Part shown: one piece after another, positions 1-10,012 of the stretch
Position numbering within the stretch: position 1 is the stretch's first letter
How the letters are laid out: every line of letters begins with the position of its first letter
Assembly (NCBI RefSeq): GCF_000379025.1
Contig: NZ_KB900617.1
Coordinates: forward strand, 922,820 to 986,819
DNA length: 64,000 nt
Reading direction: 5' to 3'
Origin: Orenia marismortui DSM 5156
GTDB lineage: Bacteria > Bacillota > Halanaerobiia > Halobacteroidales > Halobacteroidaceae
Position numbers and translations under genes: made by a program
Notes under the pieces: model-generated
Told to the model about the DNA's origin: nothing
The model's input: the letters and a program-made list of their open reading frames with translations, nothing else
Database searches by the model: none

Positions 1-711
1 GGTTAATAAAATACCAGTAGACAAACCAGCTATAATACCAAAGCTAGCATCAAGTCCATAATTGAATTTATATGCTCCAGGTACTAGCTCAAAAATAGTA
101 ATATACAACATAGCACCACCTGCAGATCCCAAAATAATAGATAAAAAAACAGGAGAAATATCACCTATAACAGCCCCACAAAAAGCCCCAATTCCCATTG
201 GTATCCCTGGTAAAATAGTAGAAAATAATATTTTACTAGGACTCCAACCTCCAACATTCATAGGTGTAGCCATCGAAAGACCCTCGGGAAAATTATGAAA
301 AGCCATAACTAGAGCCAATCCAAAACCTAATTGCTCAGTCACAGCATAACCAGCTCCAATAGCTAAACCTTCAGGAAAATTATGGAGTGCAATCCCTACT
401 CCCAATAAGATACCAGTTTGGATATACTCACTTTCCTTAATATAATGGCTAAAATAACAAGAAGACATATTAAGTAAAATAAAGCCTAAAACCATCCCCA
501 ATATGGCACAAAAAAGATTACTATTTTCAATAGCCTCAGGAAGTAAATCTATTATTACAATAGAAAACATTATTCCCCCAGCAAATCCCAATAATACACT
601 AACTGATCTATTAGTAGGCTTTCGCCAAAAAAAAGTAACAAGACCACCAAGTCCTGTTCCTAACATACCAGCTACTAAGCCAACCATTGTTGTTAATAAG
701 ATAGAATTCAT
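1..711 (-). CDS. ZIP-family divalent metal transporter, C-terminus cut by window edge
   Basis: Integral membrane permease of the ZIP family, which imports zinc or other divalent metals. The reading frame starts at an ATG behind a GGTGAAATA stretch and stays open to base 1, giving 237 residues; family members are usually 240-270, so little is missing. Two copies of the family signature HNFPEG are present, at residues 110-115 and 139-144, in the two central membrane helices that hold the metal site. The rest is a run of hydrophobic Gly/Leu/Ile-rich helices. The metal (Zn, Fe or Mn) cannot be told from sequence. The plus-strand open frames here are shadows. No partner gene is visible; prfB follows downstream of an AT-rich gap. 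Confidence 0.9.
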   Translation of the reverse strand, partial: MNSILLTTMVGLVAGMLGTGLGGLVTFFWRKPTNRSVSVLLGFAGGIMFSIVIIDLLPEAIENSNLFCAILGMVLGFILLNMSSCYFSHYIKESEYIQTGILLGVGIALHNFPEGLAIGAGYAVTEQLGFGLALVMAFHNFPEGLSMATPMNVGGWSPSKILFSTILPGIPMGIGAFCGAVIGDISPVFLSIILGSAGGAMLYITIFELVPGAYKFNYGLDASFGIIAGLSTGILLT

Positions 712-829
712 TATTTCACCCCACACAATCAAAATAAATTCTTTATATAGATTTATGTAAGGCATCTATCGCTTATAACTAAAAATAGGGGCTCAAAATT
801 GCAAGCCCCTTGAAGATTTCTTGATTTAA

Positions 830-1925
830 TTATGACTGTTTCAAATAACTTTCAATAAAGATATCTAAGTCCCCATCCATTACATCATTGGTCTTACTTG
901 TCTCACATGATGTTCGATGATCCTTAACCATTTGATAAGGATGAAAGACATAGGATCTAATTTGGCTCCCCCAAGCAATCTCTTTGTGCTCTCCACGAAT
1001 CTCCTCTAATTTTTCTGCCTCTTTTTCTTGCATATATTCAAACAACTTAGATTTAAGTATCTTCATGGCACTTGCTTTATTCTTATGCTGAGAACGTTCG
1101 TTCTGACATTGAGCTACAATTCCAGTAGGTAAGTGAGTAATTCGAACAGCTGAATCAGTTGTATTAACATGTTGACCTCCAGCTCCACTAGCTCGATAGG
1201 TATCTATCTTTAAATCACTTTGCTCAACTTCAATTTCGATATTATCATCAATTTCAGGCATAATATCTACAGAAGCAAAAGATGTATGCCTCCTTCCAGA
1301 AGAATCAAAAGGAGAAATTCTAACTAAACGATGCACACCTTTTTCTGATTTAAGATAACCATAAGCATAAGGTCCTGTTACTTCTAAGGTTACACTTTTC
1401 ACTCCAGCTTCTTCTCCAGCTAAAAATTCTAAAGTACTAACCTTATAATCATGTTGTTCTGCCCACCTAGTATACATCCTTAACAACATCTCAGCCCAAT
1501 CCTGTGATTCTGTTCCCCCTGCTCCAGGATTGATTGATAATAAAGCATTATTCTCATCATATTCTCCCGAAAGTAAAGTCTTCAACTCTAATTTCTCTAA
1601 TTTTTTCTCTAAGTTCTTAACTCTTGATTTAACTTCATTTATGACATTCTGATCATCTTCCTCTATAGCTAGCTCTAATAATAAATCTAGTTCCTCTTGC
1701 TCTTCTACTAAAGTATCAAAATCAGAAATTTTTCCTTTAATTGTACTTAGTCTTTGGGCAACCTTTTGAGCTTTTTCATTATCATCCCAAAAATTTGGAT
1801 CTGCCATTTCAAATTCTAACTCTTTTTTCTTCTCCTCTAAACTATCATAGTCAAAGAGACTCCCTCAAATCTGATAATTTTTCTGCAATCACTTCTAACT
1901 TTGAACTCAATTCATTTACAATCAT
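830..1925 (-). CDS. prfB: Peptide chain release factor 2, programmed +1 frameshift
   Basis: Cytoplasmic class-I release factor that recognises UAA and UGA and triggers peptidyl-tRNA hydrolysis. Translation starts at the ATG at 1925 (GAGGTGG ribosome site), runs 24 codons to an in-frame TGA at 1851-1853, then shifts +1 and continues to 830, giving 364 residues, the usual family length. In full-length numbering the stop-codon-reading SPF tripeptide is at residues 204-206 and the catalytic GGQ at 249-251. Only the fragment after the shift (325 residues from an internal ATG) is seen by simple ORF calling. The gene lies just downstream of secA on the same strand, the common Firmicute order, with a weak terminator between them. 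Confidence 0.97.
1850..1865 (-). promoter_or_regulatory. RF2 autoregulatory +1 frameshift site
   Basis: Read on the minus strand, an internal Shine-Dalgarno-like AGGGAG is followed three bases later by CTT TGA C. This is the classic RF2 recoding signal: when RF2 is scarce, the ribosome pauses at the poor-context UGA and slips +1 from CUU onto UUU. The frame downstream (GAC TAT GAT) continues the RF2 sequence without interruption. Confidence 0.96.
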
Positions 1926-1950
1926 TTTACCACCTCATAATTGATATAAT

Positions 1951-1978
1951 TAAAATAAAGACGAACATAAGGTTCGCC
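1951..1978 (-). terminator. Possible intrinsic terminator between secA and prfB
   Basis: Seven-pair stem (GGCGAAC with GTTCGTC) and a 5-base loop, followed on the minus strand by TTTATTTTAATT. It could end or attenuate secA transcription; the T-run is interrupted, so readthrough into prfB is likely. Confidence 0.5.
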
Positions 1979-2014
1979 TCTATTAATGATCATCTAGTAT
2001 TAAAATAGCAATTT

Positions 2015-4570
2015 TTATTTATTTAAGCAACATTTTTTATATTTTTTGCCACTACCACACGGACATGGATCATTACGTCCTGGTTCATCTTCTTTTACAA
2101 TTGGTTTAAGTTTTACCTCTTCAGGCTGCTGACCTTGGCCTTGAACTTCTGGTCTAACTGTATCATAGGCTGTTAATAAAGGGCCTTGCCCATAATCTAG
2201 TTTTCTCTTATCTTCCTGTTCACCTGTTACAACTTCAATTGTAAATAAATACTTAATGATATCTTCTTTAATCCAAGAATTCATCTGTTTAAACATCTCA
2301 AAACTTTCGAATTTATATTCAATCAACGGATCGCGTTGACCATATGCTCTTAAACCAATCCCTTGTCTTAGTTCATCCATCGCATGTAGATGTTCCATCC
2401 ATTTTTGATCAATCAATTTAAGCATAACTACCTTTTCCAACTCTTCCATAGCTTCATTACCAAGTTCTGATCTTTTAGCACTATAAGTGTCAGTGAATTT
2501 ATTAAATAATTTATCTTTGATCTCTTCTCTAGTTAATTTAGATAGTTCTGCCTCAGATATTCCTAAACCTCCTAATTGATTCTCTAAATAATGAATTAAT
2601 CCTGATAAATCCCATTCATCAGGGGAATATTTCTCATTAACATAAATATCTAAAGTCTCTTCTAACCAACTATCAGCCATAGAGAAGATAATTTCTTCTA
2701 AATTTTCTCCCGTTAAAACCTGAAGTCTTTGATCATAAATAACCTTTCTTTGTTGGTTCAATACATCATCATACTCTAAAATACTCTTTCTAATTTCAAA
2801 GTTACGAGATTCTACCCTTTTTTGGGCATTAGCTAAAGATCTACTAATTAATTTATGTTCAATTGGCTGATCATCTTCTAATCCTAAGCTATCCATAATT
2901 CCAGCAATCTTTTCTGAACCAAATAATCTCATCAAATCATCTTCTAAGGATACATAAAAACGAGAAGCTCCCGGATCCCCTTGTCTCCCTGAGCGACCTC
3001 TTAGCTGATTATCAATTCTACGACTTTCATGACGTTCTGTACCAAGAACATATAATCCTCCAATATCTTGAACTCCATCGCCTAATACAATATCAGTACC
3101 ACGACCAGCCATATTAGTGGCAATTGTAATAGCACCTTTTTGACCTGCTCTTTTTATAATATCAGCTTCACGTTCATGATGCTTAGCATTCAATACTTCA
3201 TGAGGAACATGAGCTTGCTTTAATAATCTACTAAGCTTTTCAGAATTCTCAATTGAAACAGTACCAACTAAAACTGGCTGCCTTTTCTTATACCTTTCTT
3301 TAATATCAGCTACAACAGCTCTAAACTTTGCCTCTTCAGTTTTATATATAACATCAGGATGATCCTCTCTAATAACCGGTTCATTAGTAGGTATTACTAC
3401 TACTTCTAAATCATAAATTTCTTCAAATTCTTCTTCTTCCGTTGCAGCAGTACCTGTCATTCCTGATAGTTTATTATACATTCTAAAATAATTCTGGAAG
3501 GTAATACTAGCTAAAGTTTGACTTTCTCTTTGAATTTTAACTCCTTCTTTAGCTTCAATAGCTTGATGAAGACCTTCACTATATCTGCGTCCAGACATCA
3601 ATCTTCCAGTAAATTCATCAACAATATGGACTTCTCCATCTTTAACAATATAATCTTGATCTCTTTTCATTAAAACTTCTGCTTTTAAGGCTTGATTAAG
3701 GTGATGTAAATGATCCATGTATTGATTATCATATAGGTTTTCAATACCTAGCATCTCTTCGACTTTATCAGTTCCCTCTTCTGTTAAGGTTACAGAACTA
3801 GCTTTTTCATCAACTGTATAATCTTCTTCTTTCTTTAATTTTGGTACTACCTCAGTAAATTTATAATACAAACCTGGTGATTGCTGTGATGGACCTGAAA
3901 TAATTAACGGAGTTCTTGCTTCATCAATTAAAATACTATCTACTTCATCAATAATAGCAAAATTTAATTCGCCTTGTACTAATTGTTCTGCATCTATAGC
4001 CATGTTATCTCTTAAATAATCAAAACCAAATTGATTATTTGTCCCATAAGTAATATCAGCTTCATAAGCCGCTCTTCTTTCCTCATAATCCATATCTGCT
4101 AAAACTAGTCCTACCTCTAATCCTAAAAATTCATATATCTGTCCCATCCATTCACTATCACGCTCAGCCAAATAATCATTAACTGTAACAATGTGAACAC
4201 CTTTTCCAGTTAATGCATTTAGATAAGCTGGTAAAGTAGCTGCCAATGTCTTACCTTCTCCTGTTTTCATCTCTGAAATCTTACCTTGATGTAATACAAT
4301 TCCACCAATTAACTGTACATCATAATGTCGCATTCCTGTTACTCTTTTAGAAGCCTCTCTTACAACAGCAAAAGCTTCTGCTAAAATATCATCTAAAGAC
4401 TCCCCTTGACTTAAACGATTTTTAAATTCATCTGTCTTTGCCTTTAAATCATCATCATTTAAAGCAGAAATTTGATCTTCTAAAGAATTGATTTCTTCTA
4501 CTAAAGGTTCTAGCTTTTTTAATTTCTTTTCATTTGGATCAGTAAATAACTTCTTCAAAAAACCCAACAT
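2015..4570 (-). CDS. secA: Preprotein translocase ATPase SecA
   Basis: ATP-driven motor that pushes unfolded preproteins through SecYEG at the cytoplasmic membrane. At 851 residues it is full length for the family. Walker A MKTGEGKT is at 101-108 and the DEAD-type box (IIDEVDS) follows near residue 208. The helicase core motif [10 protein letters not shown] lies in NBD2. The protein ends with the zinc-binding tail that binds SecB or ribosomes, with cysteines at 836, 838, 847 and 848. A consensus promoter lies 80-110 bases upstream, so secA probably heads the secA-prfB transcript. Nothing is unusual. Confidence 0.98.
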   Translation of the reverse strand: MLGFLKKLFTDPNEKKLKKLEPLVEEINSLEDQISALNDDDLKAKTDEFKNRLSQGESLDDILAEAFAVVREASKRVTGMRHYDVQLIGGIVLHQGKISEMKTGEGKTLAATLPAYLNALTGKGVHIVTVNDYLAERDSEWMGQIYEFLGLEVGLVLADMDYEERRAAYEADITYGTNNQFGFDYLRDNMAIDAEQLVQGELNFAIIDEVDSILIDEARTPLIISGPSQQSPGLYYKFTEVVPKLKKEEDYTVDEKASSVTLTEEGTDKVEEMLGIENLYDNQYMDHLHHLNQALKAEVLMKRDQDYIVKDGEVHIVDEFTGRLMSGRRYSEGLHQAIEAKEGVKIQRESQTLASITFQNYFRMYNKLSGMTGTAATEEEEFEEIYDLEVVVIPTNEPVIREDHPDVIYKTEEAKFRAVVADIKERYKKRQPVLVGTVSIENSEKLSRLLKQAHVPHEVLNAKHHEREADIIKRAGQKGAITIATNMAGRGTDIVLGDGVQDIGGLYVLGTERHESRRIDNQLRGRSGRQGDPGASRFYVSLEDDLMRLFGSEKIAGIMDSLGLEDDQPIEHKLISRSLANAQKRVESRNFEIRKSILEYDDVLNQQRKVIYDQRLQVLTGENLEEIIFSMADSWLEETLDIYVNEKYSPDEWDLSGLIHYLENQLGGLGISEAELSKLTREEIKDKLFNKFTDTYSAKRSELGNEAMEELEKVVMLKLIDQKWMEHLHAMDELRQGIGLRAYGQRDPLIEYKFESFEMFKQMNSWIKEDIIKYLFTIEVVTGEQEDKRKLDYGQGPLLTAYDTVRPEVQGQGQQPEEVKLKPIVKEDEPGRNDPCPCGSGKKYKKCCLNK

Positions 4571-4650
4571 ATATTAATTCACCCCATTATATAATTTGCA
4601 TATGATTCTTATTTTATAGAAAGTAATTTTGATTATTAGTTCTTAACCTT

Positions 4651-4679
4651 ACTATATAACATTAACCATATACTGTCAA
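4651..4679 (-). promoter_or_regulatory. SigA-type promoter of secA
   Basis: Minus-strand TTGACA, 17-base spacer, TATAGT, about 80 bases upstream of the secA ATG. Near-consensus housekeeping promoter. Confidence 0.8.
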
Positions 4680-4752
4680 TAAACTAAATTATCTGAATAT
4701 ATATTATTGTATACAATAATATATATTATTTCCTAATATTAATTATTTATAT

Positions 4753-4785
4753 AAAAAAGACTAGCCATTAAACTAATAGCTAGCC
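4753..4785 (-). terminator. Intrinsic terminator of hpf
   Basis: Twelve-pair stem with two G-U pairs (arms 4759-4770 and 4774-4785), a 3-base loop, then TTTTTT on the minus strand, just after the hpf stop. Confidence 0.85.
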
Positions 4786-4803
4786 TAAATAATTATCATT
4801 TTT

Positions 4804-5349
4804 TTAGAAAGTTGGTTCTATTAAACCATAGTCACCATCTTTACGTTTATAAACAACATTCACTTCATCAGTTTTAGCATTTGAGAATACGAAGAAATCA
4901 TGATGTAATAAATCCATTTGCATAACTGCTTCTTCAATATGCATTGGTTTAATAGCAAATTTCTTAGTTCTCACAATCCTTGGATCAGATTCTTCTTCCT
5001 CTTCAGATTTATTTGAATCAACTAAATTACTTAGTATCTCTTTTTTATCTGCTCTAATTTTATTATGAATCTTAGTTTTATATTTACGGATTTGACCTTC
5101 TAATTTCTCAACAACTCCATCTATAGAAGCATACATATCGTCTCTTTTTTCTTCTCCTCGTAGAATTAATCCATCTACAAAAAGTGTTACCTCTACAATA
5201 TGTCTTCCTCGTTCAACTTCTAAAGATATTTGAGCTTCTATAACATCATCATAGTCAAAATACTTTCTCACCTTGCCAACTTTTTCTTCAGCATAATCTC
5301 TTAAAGCATCAGTGATTTCTATGTTTTTACCTCTAACCATGAATTTCAT
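4804..5349 (-). CDS. hpf: Ribosome hibernation promoting factor, long form
   Basis: Binds the 30S decoding and mRNA channel and dimerises ribosomes into inactive 100S particles in stationary phase. The N-terminal half is the RaiA/YfiA-like beta-alpha fold (begins MKFMVRGKNIEIT); an acidic linker leads to the C-terminal dimerisation domain with the motif MHIEEAVMQMDLLHHDFFVF. At 181 residues it is the long form typical of Firmicutes. The start chosen is the ATG at 5349: an upstream in-frame TTG would put the GGAAGGAG ribosome site inside the coding region. The gene has its own terminator and is flanked by secA and csp on the same strand. Confidence 0.95.
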   Translation of the reverse strand: MKFMVRGKNIEITDALRDYAEEKVGKVRKYFDYDDVIEAQISLEVERGRHIVEVTLFVDGLILRGEEKRDDMYASIDGVVEKLEGQIRKYKTKIHNKIRADKKEILSNLVDSNKSEEEEESDPRIVRTKKFAIKPMHIEEAVMQMDLLHHDFFVFSNAKTDEVNVVYKRKDGDYGLIEPTF

Positions 5350-5496
5350 TACTAGACCAACTCCTTCCAAAATAATATCTCTATATATACTAATTCGATA
5401 TTTTGTTTGAAATTCCTTTTTTTAATAATATTTATTTTTACAAAGAACAATAAATATTATTATACAAAATAAAATTCATTAGTTATATTAGATATT

Positions 5497-5525
5497 AAAA
5501 AAACCCCCAGAAATAATCTGGGAGC
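5497..5525 (-). terminator. Intrinsic terminator of the cold-shock gene
   Basis: Minus-strand stem CTCCCAGA with TCTGGGGG, 5-base loop, followed by seven T. Strong rho-independent terminator 30 bases after the stop codon. Confidence 0.92.
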
Positions 5526-5554
5526 TTTATAATGCTCTAATCATTCATATATAA

Positions 5555-5758
5555 TTAAAGCTTAGTTACGTTATCAGCTTGAGGTCCACGTTCTCCTTCA
5601 ACGATTTCAAACTCTACAGCTTGACCTTCTTCTAAAGCCTTGAAACCTTCTTCTTGAATTGCAGAGAAGTGTACAAATACATCGTCACCTTCTGGTCTTT
5701 CAATAAATCCATAACCTTTTTCATTGTCAAACCATTTTACATTACCTTCTAATCTCAT
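5555..5758 (-). CDS. Cold-shock-domain protein, CspA family
   Basis: Small single-domain OB-fold RNA/DNA chaperone. Both RNA-binding motifs are intact: KGYGFIER (RNP1) and VFVHFSAI (RNP2). The start at 5758 (MRLEGN) gives 67 residues, the usual length. An ATG nine bases upstream sits only two bases from the AGGAGG site, so the downstream ATG with a 10-base gap is preferred. The leader holds a small perfect hairpin (5797-5811) followed on the coding strand by a T-rich run, a possible attenuator or cold-responsive structure. A consensus promoter and terminator make it a single-gene unit. Confidence 0.96.
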   Translation of the reverse strand: MRLEGNVKWFDNEKGYGFIERPEGDDVFVHFSAIQEEGFKALEEGQAVEFEIVEGERGPQADNVTKL

Positions 5759-5822
5759 TCTTTTCATTCCTCCTAAATATTGCTTAAAAAATTTCTAGTG
5801 ATCTTATCACTTTCCAAATAAA

Positions 5823-5851
5823 ACTATAACATAATACTCAAATATTGTCAA
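5823..5851 (-). promoter_or_regulatory. SigA-type promoter of the cold-shock gene
   Basis: Minus-strand TTGACA, 17-base spacer, TATAGT; predicted start gives a leader of about 60 bases. Confidence 0.78.
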
Positions 5852-5891
5852 TAGAATTCAGGATATAATTTATATTTTAATAAGATAAAAT

Positions 5892-6614
5892 CTATAATAT
5901 TTTAGCTAAGAATTCTTTAGTTCGTTCTTCTTGAGGATTATTGAAAATATCTTCTGGTGTTCCAGACTCTATAACAATCCCATGATCCATAAACAATACT
6001 CTATCCCCAACTTCTCGAGCAAATCCCATCTCATGAGTCACAACTACCATAGTCATACCTTCATTTGCCAAATCCTTCATAACCGCTAATACTTCTCCTA
6101 CCATTTCAGGATCTAATGCAGAAGTCGGCTCATCAAACAGCATGACTTTTGGCTGCATAGCTAAAGCTCTAGCAATAGCAATCCTTTGTTTTTGTCCACC
6201 CGATAATTGACTAGGATAACTATCTGCTTTATCCTTTAGCCCTACCCTATCTAATAGCTCATAGGCTATATTCTCTGCTTTATCTTTAGACAATCCTTTA
6301 ACTTTTATTGGAGCTAAAGTAATATTGTCTAATACATTTTTATGAGGAAATAAGTTAAAGTGTTGAAAGACCATTCCTGTCTCTTGACGAATAAGATTAA
6401 TATTAGCATTTATAGAATTAATCTGTTTCTCCTCAATTAACACCTTACCTGCTGTAATATCTTCTAATAGGTTTAAACATCTTAAAAATGTACTCTTTCC
6501 CGAACCACTTGGCCCAATAACTACTACCACTTCTCCTTGGTGTATCTCTTCTGTAATCCCTTTTAAAACTTCTAAATCACCAAAGCTCTTGTGTAAATCA
6601 TCTACTTTAATCAC
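5892..6614 (-). CDS. Polar amino-acid ABC transporter, ATP-binding subunit
   Basis: Energises import of a polar amino acid such as glutamine, arginine or cystine. Walker [10 protein letters not shown] is at residues 34-42, the ABC signature [10 protein letters not shown] near 135, and Walker [14 protein letters not shown] follows; the switch His is in VVTHEMGF. At 240 residues it matches GlnQ/ArtP-type subunits. It overlaps the upstream permease gene by 8 bases and is the last gene of a binding protein-permease-ATPase operon. Substrate cannot be decided from the ATPase. Confidence 0.96.
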   Translation of the reverse strand: MIKVDDLHKSFGDLEVLKGITEEIHQGEVVVVIGPSGSGKSTFLRCLNLLEDITAGKVLIEEKQINSINANINLIRQETGMVFQHFNLFPHKNVLDNITLAPIKVKGLSKDKAENIAYELLDRVGLKDKADSYPSQLSGGQKQRIAIARALAMQPKVMLFDEPTSALDPEMVGEVLAVMKDLANEGMTMVVVTHEMGFAREVGDRVLFMDHGIVIESGTPEDIFNNPQEERTKEFLAKIL

Positions 6615-7266
6615 TGATACTCACCCTTCTCTCAGCATAGTTAACTAATCGAGTCATAATAAAGGTCATAATAAAGTATAGTACCGCTACTGCTGCAAAA
6701 ATTAGGAAAGATTCATAAGTTCTACTAATTATTAATCTACCTTGCCGAGTTAAATCCTTAACTGCAATTACTGATACCAATGATGAATCCTTTAAAAGTG
6801 CAATAAATTCATTTCCTAAAGGTGGAATAACTTGTTTAATAGCTTGAGGCAAGATGACATATCTCATTGACTGGAAGTAAGACATTCCTAGAGAACGAGC
6901 TGCTTCCATCTGCCCCTTATCAATGGCATTGATTCCAGATCTCACAATTTCCCCTACATAAGCACCACTATTTAAACCTAAGCCTAAAATAGCTGCCAGA
7001 TAGCCACCTAAATCTATTCCTAAATTAGGTAGTCCAAAATATAATAAAAATAACTGAATCAATAAAGGCGTTCCTCTAAAAAATTCAATATAAACTTTGG
7101 CTATATTATTAAACAACTTATTTTTAGAAACTCTTGCTAAACCTAATATAGTACCTAAAACAATTCCAATAAAAACAGAAAAGGTTGTTAATTTAATTGT
7201 CATTAATGCGCCCTTTAGTAAATAAGGAATTGATTCCTTTAAAATTAATATCTTATCTGCTAGCAT
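6607..7266 (-). CDS. Polar amino-acid ABC transporter, permease subunit
   Basis: Membrane subunit of the HisMQ/GlnP type, 219 residues with about five hydrophobic helices. The cytoplasmic EAA loop that docks with the ATPase is visible as [21 protein letters not shown] single permease gene implies a homodimer. It lies 17 bases downstream of the binding-protein gene and overlaps the ATPase gene. Confidence 0.95.
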   Translation of the reverse strand: MLADKILILKESIPYLLKGALMTIKLTTFSVFIGIVLGTILGLARVSKNKLFNNIAKVYIEFFRGTPLLIQLFLLYFGLPNLGIDLGGYLAAILGLGLNSGAYVGEIVRSGINAIDKGQMEAARSLGMSYFQSMRYVILPQAIKQVIPPLGNEFIALLKDSSLVSVIAVKDLTRQGRLIISRTYESFLIFAAVAVLYFIMTFIMTRLVNYAERRVSISD

Positions 7267-7283
7267 CTATTTCTGTCCCCTTT

Positions 7284-8057
7284 CTATTTAAACCACTTAG
7301 CATAAATCTTATCATAGATTCCTTTTTCTTTAATATTACTTAGAGCTTCATTAAGCCTTTTTTCTAACCCATTATCGTCTTTTCTAATAGCCATACCATA
7401 ATTCTCTTCTGTAAATGGAGCTCCTACAATTTTAACTCCTTCTACCTTCTTTACAAAAGTAGCTGTAACAGGTAGATCATTAACAATAGCATCAATTCTA
7501 CCATTTTTTAAATCTATAAAAGCTTGTGGTATCTTTTCATATCTTTTAATTTCTAAACCATCAATTTCACTTACTTTTAAATCTCCAGTTGTACCTAACT
7601 GTACACCTACAGTCTTCCCAACTAAATCTTCTACATTCTCGATTTGATCTTCACTATCTAAAACAGCAATTACTTGACCTGCATTAAAGTATGGAGTACT
7701 AAAGTCTACTGATTTTTTTCTACTCTCAGTAATAGTCATTGCTGCAATTACCAGATCAAATTTTTTAGTCTTTAAACTAGGAATCAAACCATCAAAAGCA
7801 ATATCTTTTATCTCTAACTCAACACCCAACTCTTTAGAAAGAGCTTTAGCTATATCTATATCAAAACCTACAATCTCATCCTTTGCATTATGATATTCAA
7901 AAGGACGATAAGAAGCTTCTGTTCCTACTACTAATTTTCCTTCTTCTTTGATCTTTTCTAAAGTACCTAGCTGGGTACTATTTGAACACCCTACTATTAA
8001 TAACATCATCAACAAACTTAATAAAGTCAGTACCAAATTATTAGTAATTTTTTTCAT
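7284..8057 (-). CDS. Polar amino-acid ABC transporter, substrate-binding lipoprotein (copy 1)
   Basis: Extracytoplasmic receptor of the SBP_bac_3 family, 257 residues. It begins with a lipoprotein signal (lipobox LIVGC). The family pattern EGKLVVGTEASYRPFEYH, GFDIDIAKAL and the ligand-site segments AMTITESRKK and LGTTGDL are intact. It is the first gene of the operon with the permease and ATPase. It is closely related to the next two upstream genes (copies 2 and 3), the only copy linked directly to membrane components. Confidence 0.95.
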   Translation of the reverse strand: MKKITNNLVLTLLSLLMMLLIVGCSNSTQLGTLEKIKEEGKLVVGTEASYRPFEYHNAKDEIVGFDIDIAKALSKELGVELEIKDIAFDGLIPSLKTKKFDLVIAAMTITESRKKSVDFSTPYFNAGQVIAVLDSEDQIENVEDLVGKTVGVQLGTTGDLKVSEIDGLEIKRYEKIPQAFIDLKNGRIDAIVNDLPVTATFVKKVEGVKIVGAPFTEENYGMAIRKDDNGLEKRLNEALSNIKEKGIYDKIYAKWFK

Positions 8058-8088
8058 TGTCTTCCTCCCTTTTATTTCATCCTTTATA

Positions 8089-8117
8089 ATTATACATTAA
8101 TGTGTTTTTTTATTCAA
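8089..8117 (-). promoter_or_regulatory. Promoter of the amino-acid ABC operon
   Basis: Minus-strand TTGAAT, 17-base spacer, TATAAT, 30 bases upstream of the binding-protein start. Confidence 0.7.
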
Positions 8118-8165
8118 GGGATTTATTGAAATTAAATCAGATATGATAATTACTTAATTTAATAT

Positions 8166-8205
8166 AAAAAACTTAGGATAGAATAAATTCTACCCTAAGT
8201 TTTTA
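8166..8205 (-). terminator. Terminator after binding protein copy 2
   Basis: Long stem of about 18 pairs with one G-U pair, centred on 8185, A-rich on one side and T-rich on the other; strong terminator that separates copy 2 from the ABC operon. Confidence 0.9.
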
Positions 8206-8220
8206 AAAAGAATTCAATTC

Positions 8221-8976
8221 TTAAAACCATTTATTATATATTTCATCATAAGTACCATTCTCTTTAATTCTTTTCAAAGCTTTATTAACCTGAGTCAGCA
8301 ATTCTTCATCACCTTTTTTTAATGCTATTCCATATTTTTCTGAAGTAAAAGGCTCTCCAACAATTTTAACTTCCGGATGCTTACTAACATAAACTGCTGT
8401 TACAGGTAAATCATTAACTACTGCTGACACTCTTCCATTTTGTAATTCAATAAATGCTTGAGGTATATCTTTATAACGAGTAATTTCTATACTATCTTCC
8501 ATTTTACTAATTTCTATATCACCTGTAGTACCTAATTTAGTTCCAACTTTCTTACCTTTTAAATCATCTACAGTTTTAATCTCATTATTATTAGCTATAG
8601 TAGCAATTACCTGTCCAGCATTAAAATATGGATCAGAGAAATTAACAGCTTTTGCTCTTTGCTCTGTAATTGTCATAGCTGAAATTGCTAAATTAAACTT
8701 ACCAGTCTTTAAACCAGGTATTAAGCCATCAAAAGCAATGTCCTTTATCTCAATTTCAAGATTTAACTCATCAGCAATTGCTTTAATTAAATCAATATCA
8801 AAACCTACAATCTCATCTTGATTATTATGATACTCAAAAGGTCGATAAGCAGCTTCTGTCCCAATTAGCAACTTTCCTTCTTTTTCTATTTTACTCCAAG
8901 TTGTATCTTCTACTCCATTACATCCTGTTACCACTACTAAAGTAATTAATAGTAAGATAAATAATATCTTTTTCAT
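8221..8976 (-). CDS. Orphan polar amino-acid binding lipoprotein (copy 2)
   Basis: SBP_bac_3 family receptor, 251 residues, lipobox VVTGC. It keeps the same ligand-site segments as copy 1 (EYHN..DEIVGFDID, AMTITEQRAK, LGTTGDIEI). It has its own terminator and no adjacent permease or ATPase, so it probably feeds the transporter encoded just downstream, or acts as an alternative receptor with different ligand preference. Tandem duplication is the likely origin. Confidence 0.93.
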   Translation of the reverse strand: MKKILFILLLITLVVVTGCNGVEDTTWSKIEKEGKLLIGTEAAYRPFEYHNNQDEIVGFDIDLIKAIADELNLEIEIKDIAFDGLIPGLKTGKFNLAISAMTITEQRAKAVNFSDPYFNAGQVIATIANNNEIKTVDDLKGKKVGTKLGTTGDIEISKMEDSIEITRYKDIPQAFIELQNGRVSAVVNDLPVTAVYVSKHPEVKIVGEPFTSEKYGIALKKGDEELLTQVNKALKRIKENGTYDEIYNKWF

Positions 8977-9141
8977 CTAAACTCTCCTCCTATAAGATAA
9001 TCTATTTAATATGTCACTTATATTTTATGTCTGTGTTGATTATATCCTTTTACTATTTGGCTAGTTGGCTAGGCAACTTAACTTATAATTTTAATCAAAT
9101 TTAGCCCAAAACAAATATAATCTATAGATTTAGTATTGGAT

Positions 9142-9174
9142 AAAAAAGTAGCAGGATTTCCTGCTACTTTTTTA
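9142..9174 (-). terminator. Terminator after binding protein copy 3
   Basis: Stem of about 15 pairs (AAGTAGCAGGA with its complement) flanked by A6 and T6; it abuts the stop codon of copy 3. Confidence 0.92.
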
Positions 9175-9930
9175 TTACTTAAACCATTTATTATAGATTT
9201 CATCATAAGTACCATCAGCTTTTAAATCAGCTAAAGCAGCATTAATCTTTTCTAGTAGCTCAGTATCAGCTTTTCTCATAGCAATACCAAAGTTCTCTGT
9301 AGTAAACGGCTTACCTACAATTTTGACTCCAGAATGATCTAAAGTATACTTAGCCACTACTGGTAAATCGGCAGCTACCGCATCTACTCGACCATTATTT
9401 AACTCAATAAAAGCTTGTGGTATCTTCTCATAACGCTTAACTTCTACTCCTTCCACCTTGCTAGCCTCTATATCAGCTGTTGTTCCTAATTGGACTCCAA
9501 CTATTTTACCTTTTAAATCCTCTACATTTTTAATACTATCATTACTTTCTGATACAGCAATTATCTGGCCTGCATTAAAATAAGAATCAGAAAAGTTAAC
9601 TGCTTTCTTTCTATCTTCTGTAATTGTCATAGCTGACATTATTAAGTCATATTTACTAGATTGTAACCCTGGAATAATCCCATCCCATGCAGTATCCTTT
9701 AATTCTAACTCAAGATTTAATTTTTTGGCAATTTCTTTTAAGACATCAACATCAAAACCAACAATATTATCATCTTTATCATGGTACTCAAAAGGCTTAT
9801 AATCAGCACTCATCCCAACCACTAATTTACCTTCTTTTTCAATCTTTTGCCAAGTTCCTTGCTCTTCACTAGAACATCCTGCCATTACTAATAATCCAAC
9901 TAATAATGTAAATAAAATTATTTTTTTCAT
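9175..9930 (-). CDS. Orphan polar amino-acid binding lipoprotein (copy 3)
   Basis: Third SBP_bac_3 paralogue, 251 residues, lipobox VMAGC. It differs from copies 1 and 2 in the ligand region: GTEAAYRPF becomes GMSADYKPF, and IKDIAFDGL becomes LKDTAWDGI, so ligand preference may differ. It has its own promoter and terminator and no linked membrane subunit. Its order relative to copies 1 and 2 suggests two rounds of tandem duplication. Confidence 0.93.
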   Translation of the reverse strand: MKKIILFTLLVGLLVMAGCSSEEQGTWQKIEKEGKLVVGMSADYKPFEYHDKDDNIVGFDVDVLKEIAKKLNLELELKDTAWDGIIPGLQSSKYDLIMSAMTITEDRKKAVNFSDSYFNAGQIIAVSESNDSIKNVEDLKGKIVGVQLGTTADIEASKVEGVEVKRYEKIPQAFIELNNGRVDAVAADLPVVAKYTLDHSGVKIVGKPFTTENFGIAMRKADTELLEKINAALADLKADGTYDEIYNKWFK

Positions 9931-9959
9931 TAGTTCTCTCCCCTTTGTCTTTTTTAATA

Positions 9960-9988
9960 ATTATACATTATAAATTATATTTATGCAA
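9960..9988 (-). promoter_or_regulatory. Promoter of binding protein copy 3
   Basis: Minus-strand TTGCAT, 17-base spacer, TATAAT, about 30 bases upstream of the start codon. Confidence 0.65.
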
Positions 9989-10012
9989 GGATTGGTCCGA
10001 TTTTATTCATAA

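Noticed and set aside
62-760. Two plus-strand open frames of 78 and 85 residues
   Set aside because: They are antisense shadows of the ZIP transporter, whose HNFPEG motifs on the minus strand settle the coding direction.
5350-5370. TTG start for hpf seven codons upstream
   Set aside because: It would put the ribosome-binding site inside the coding sequence.
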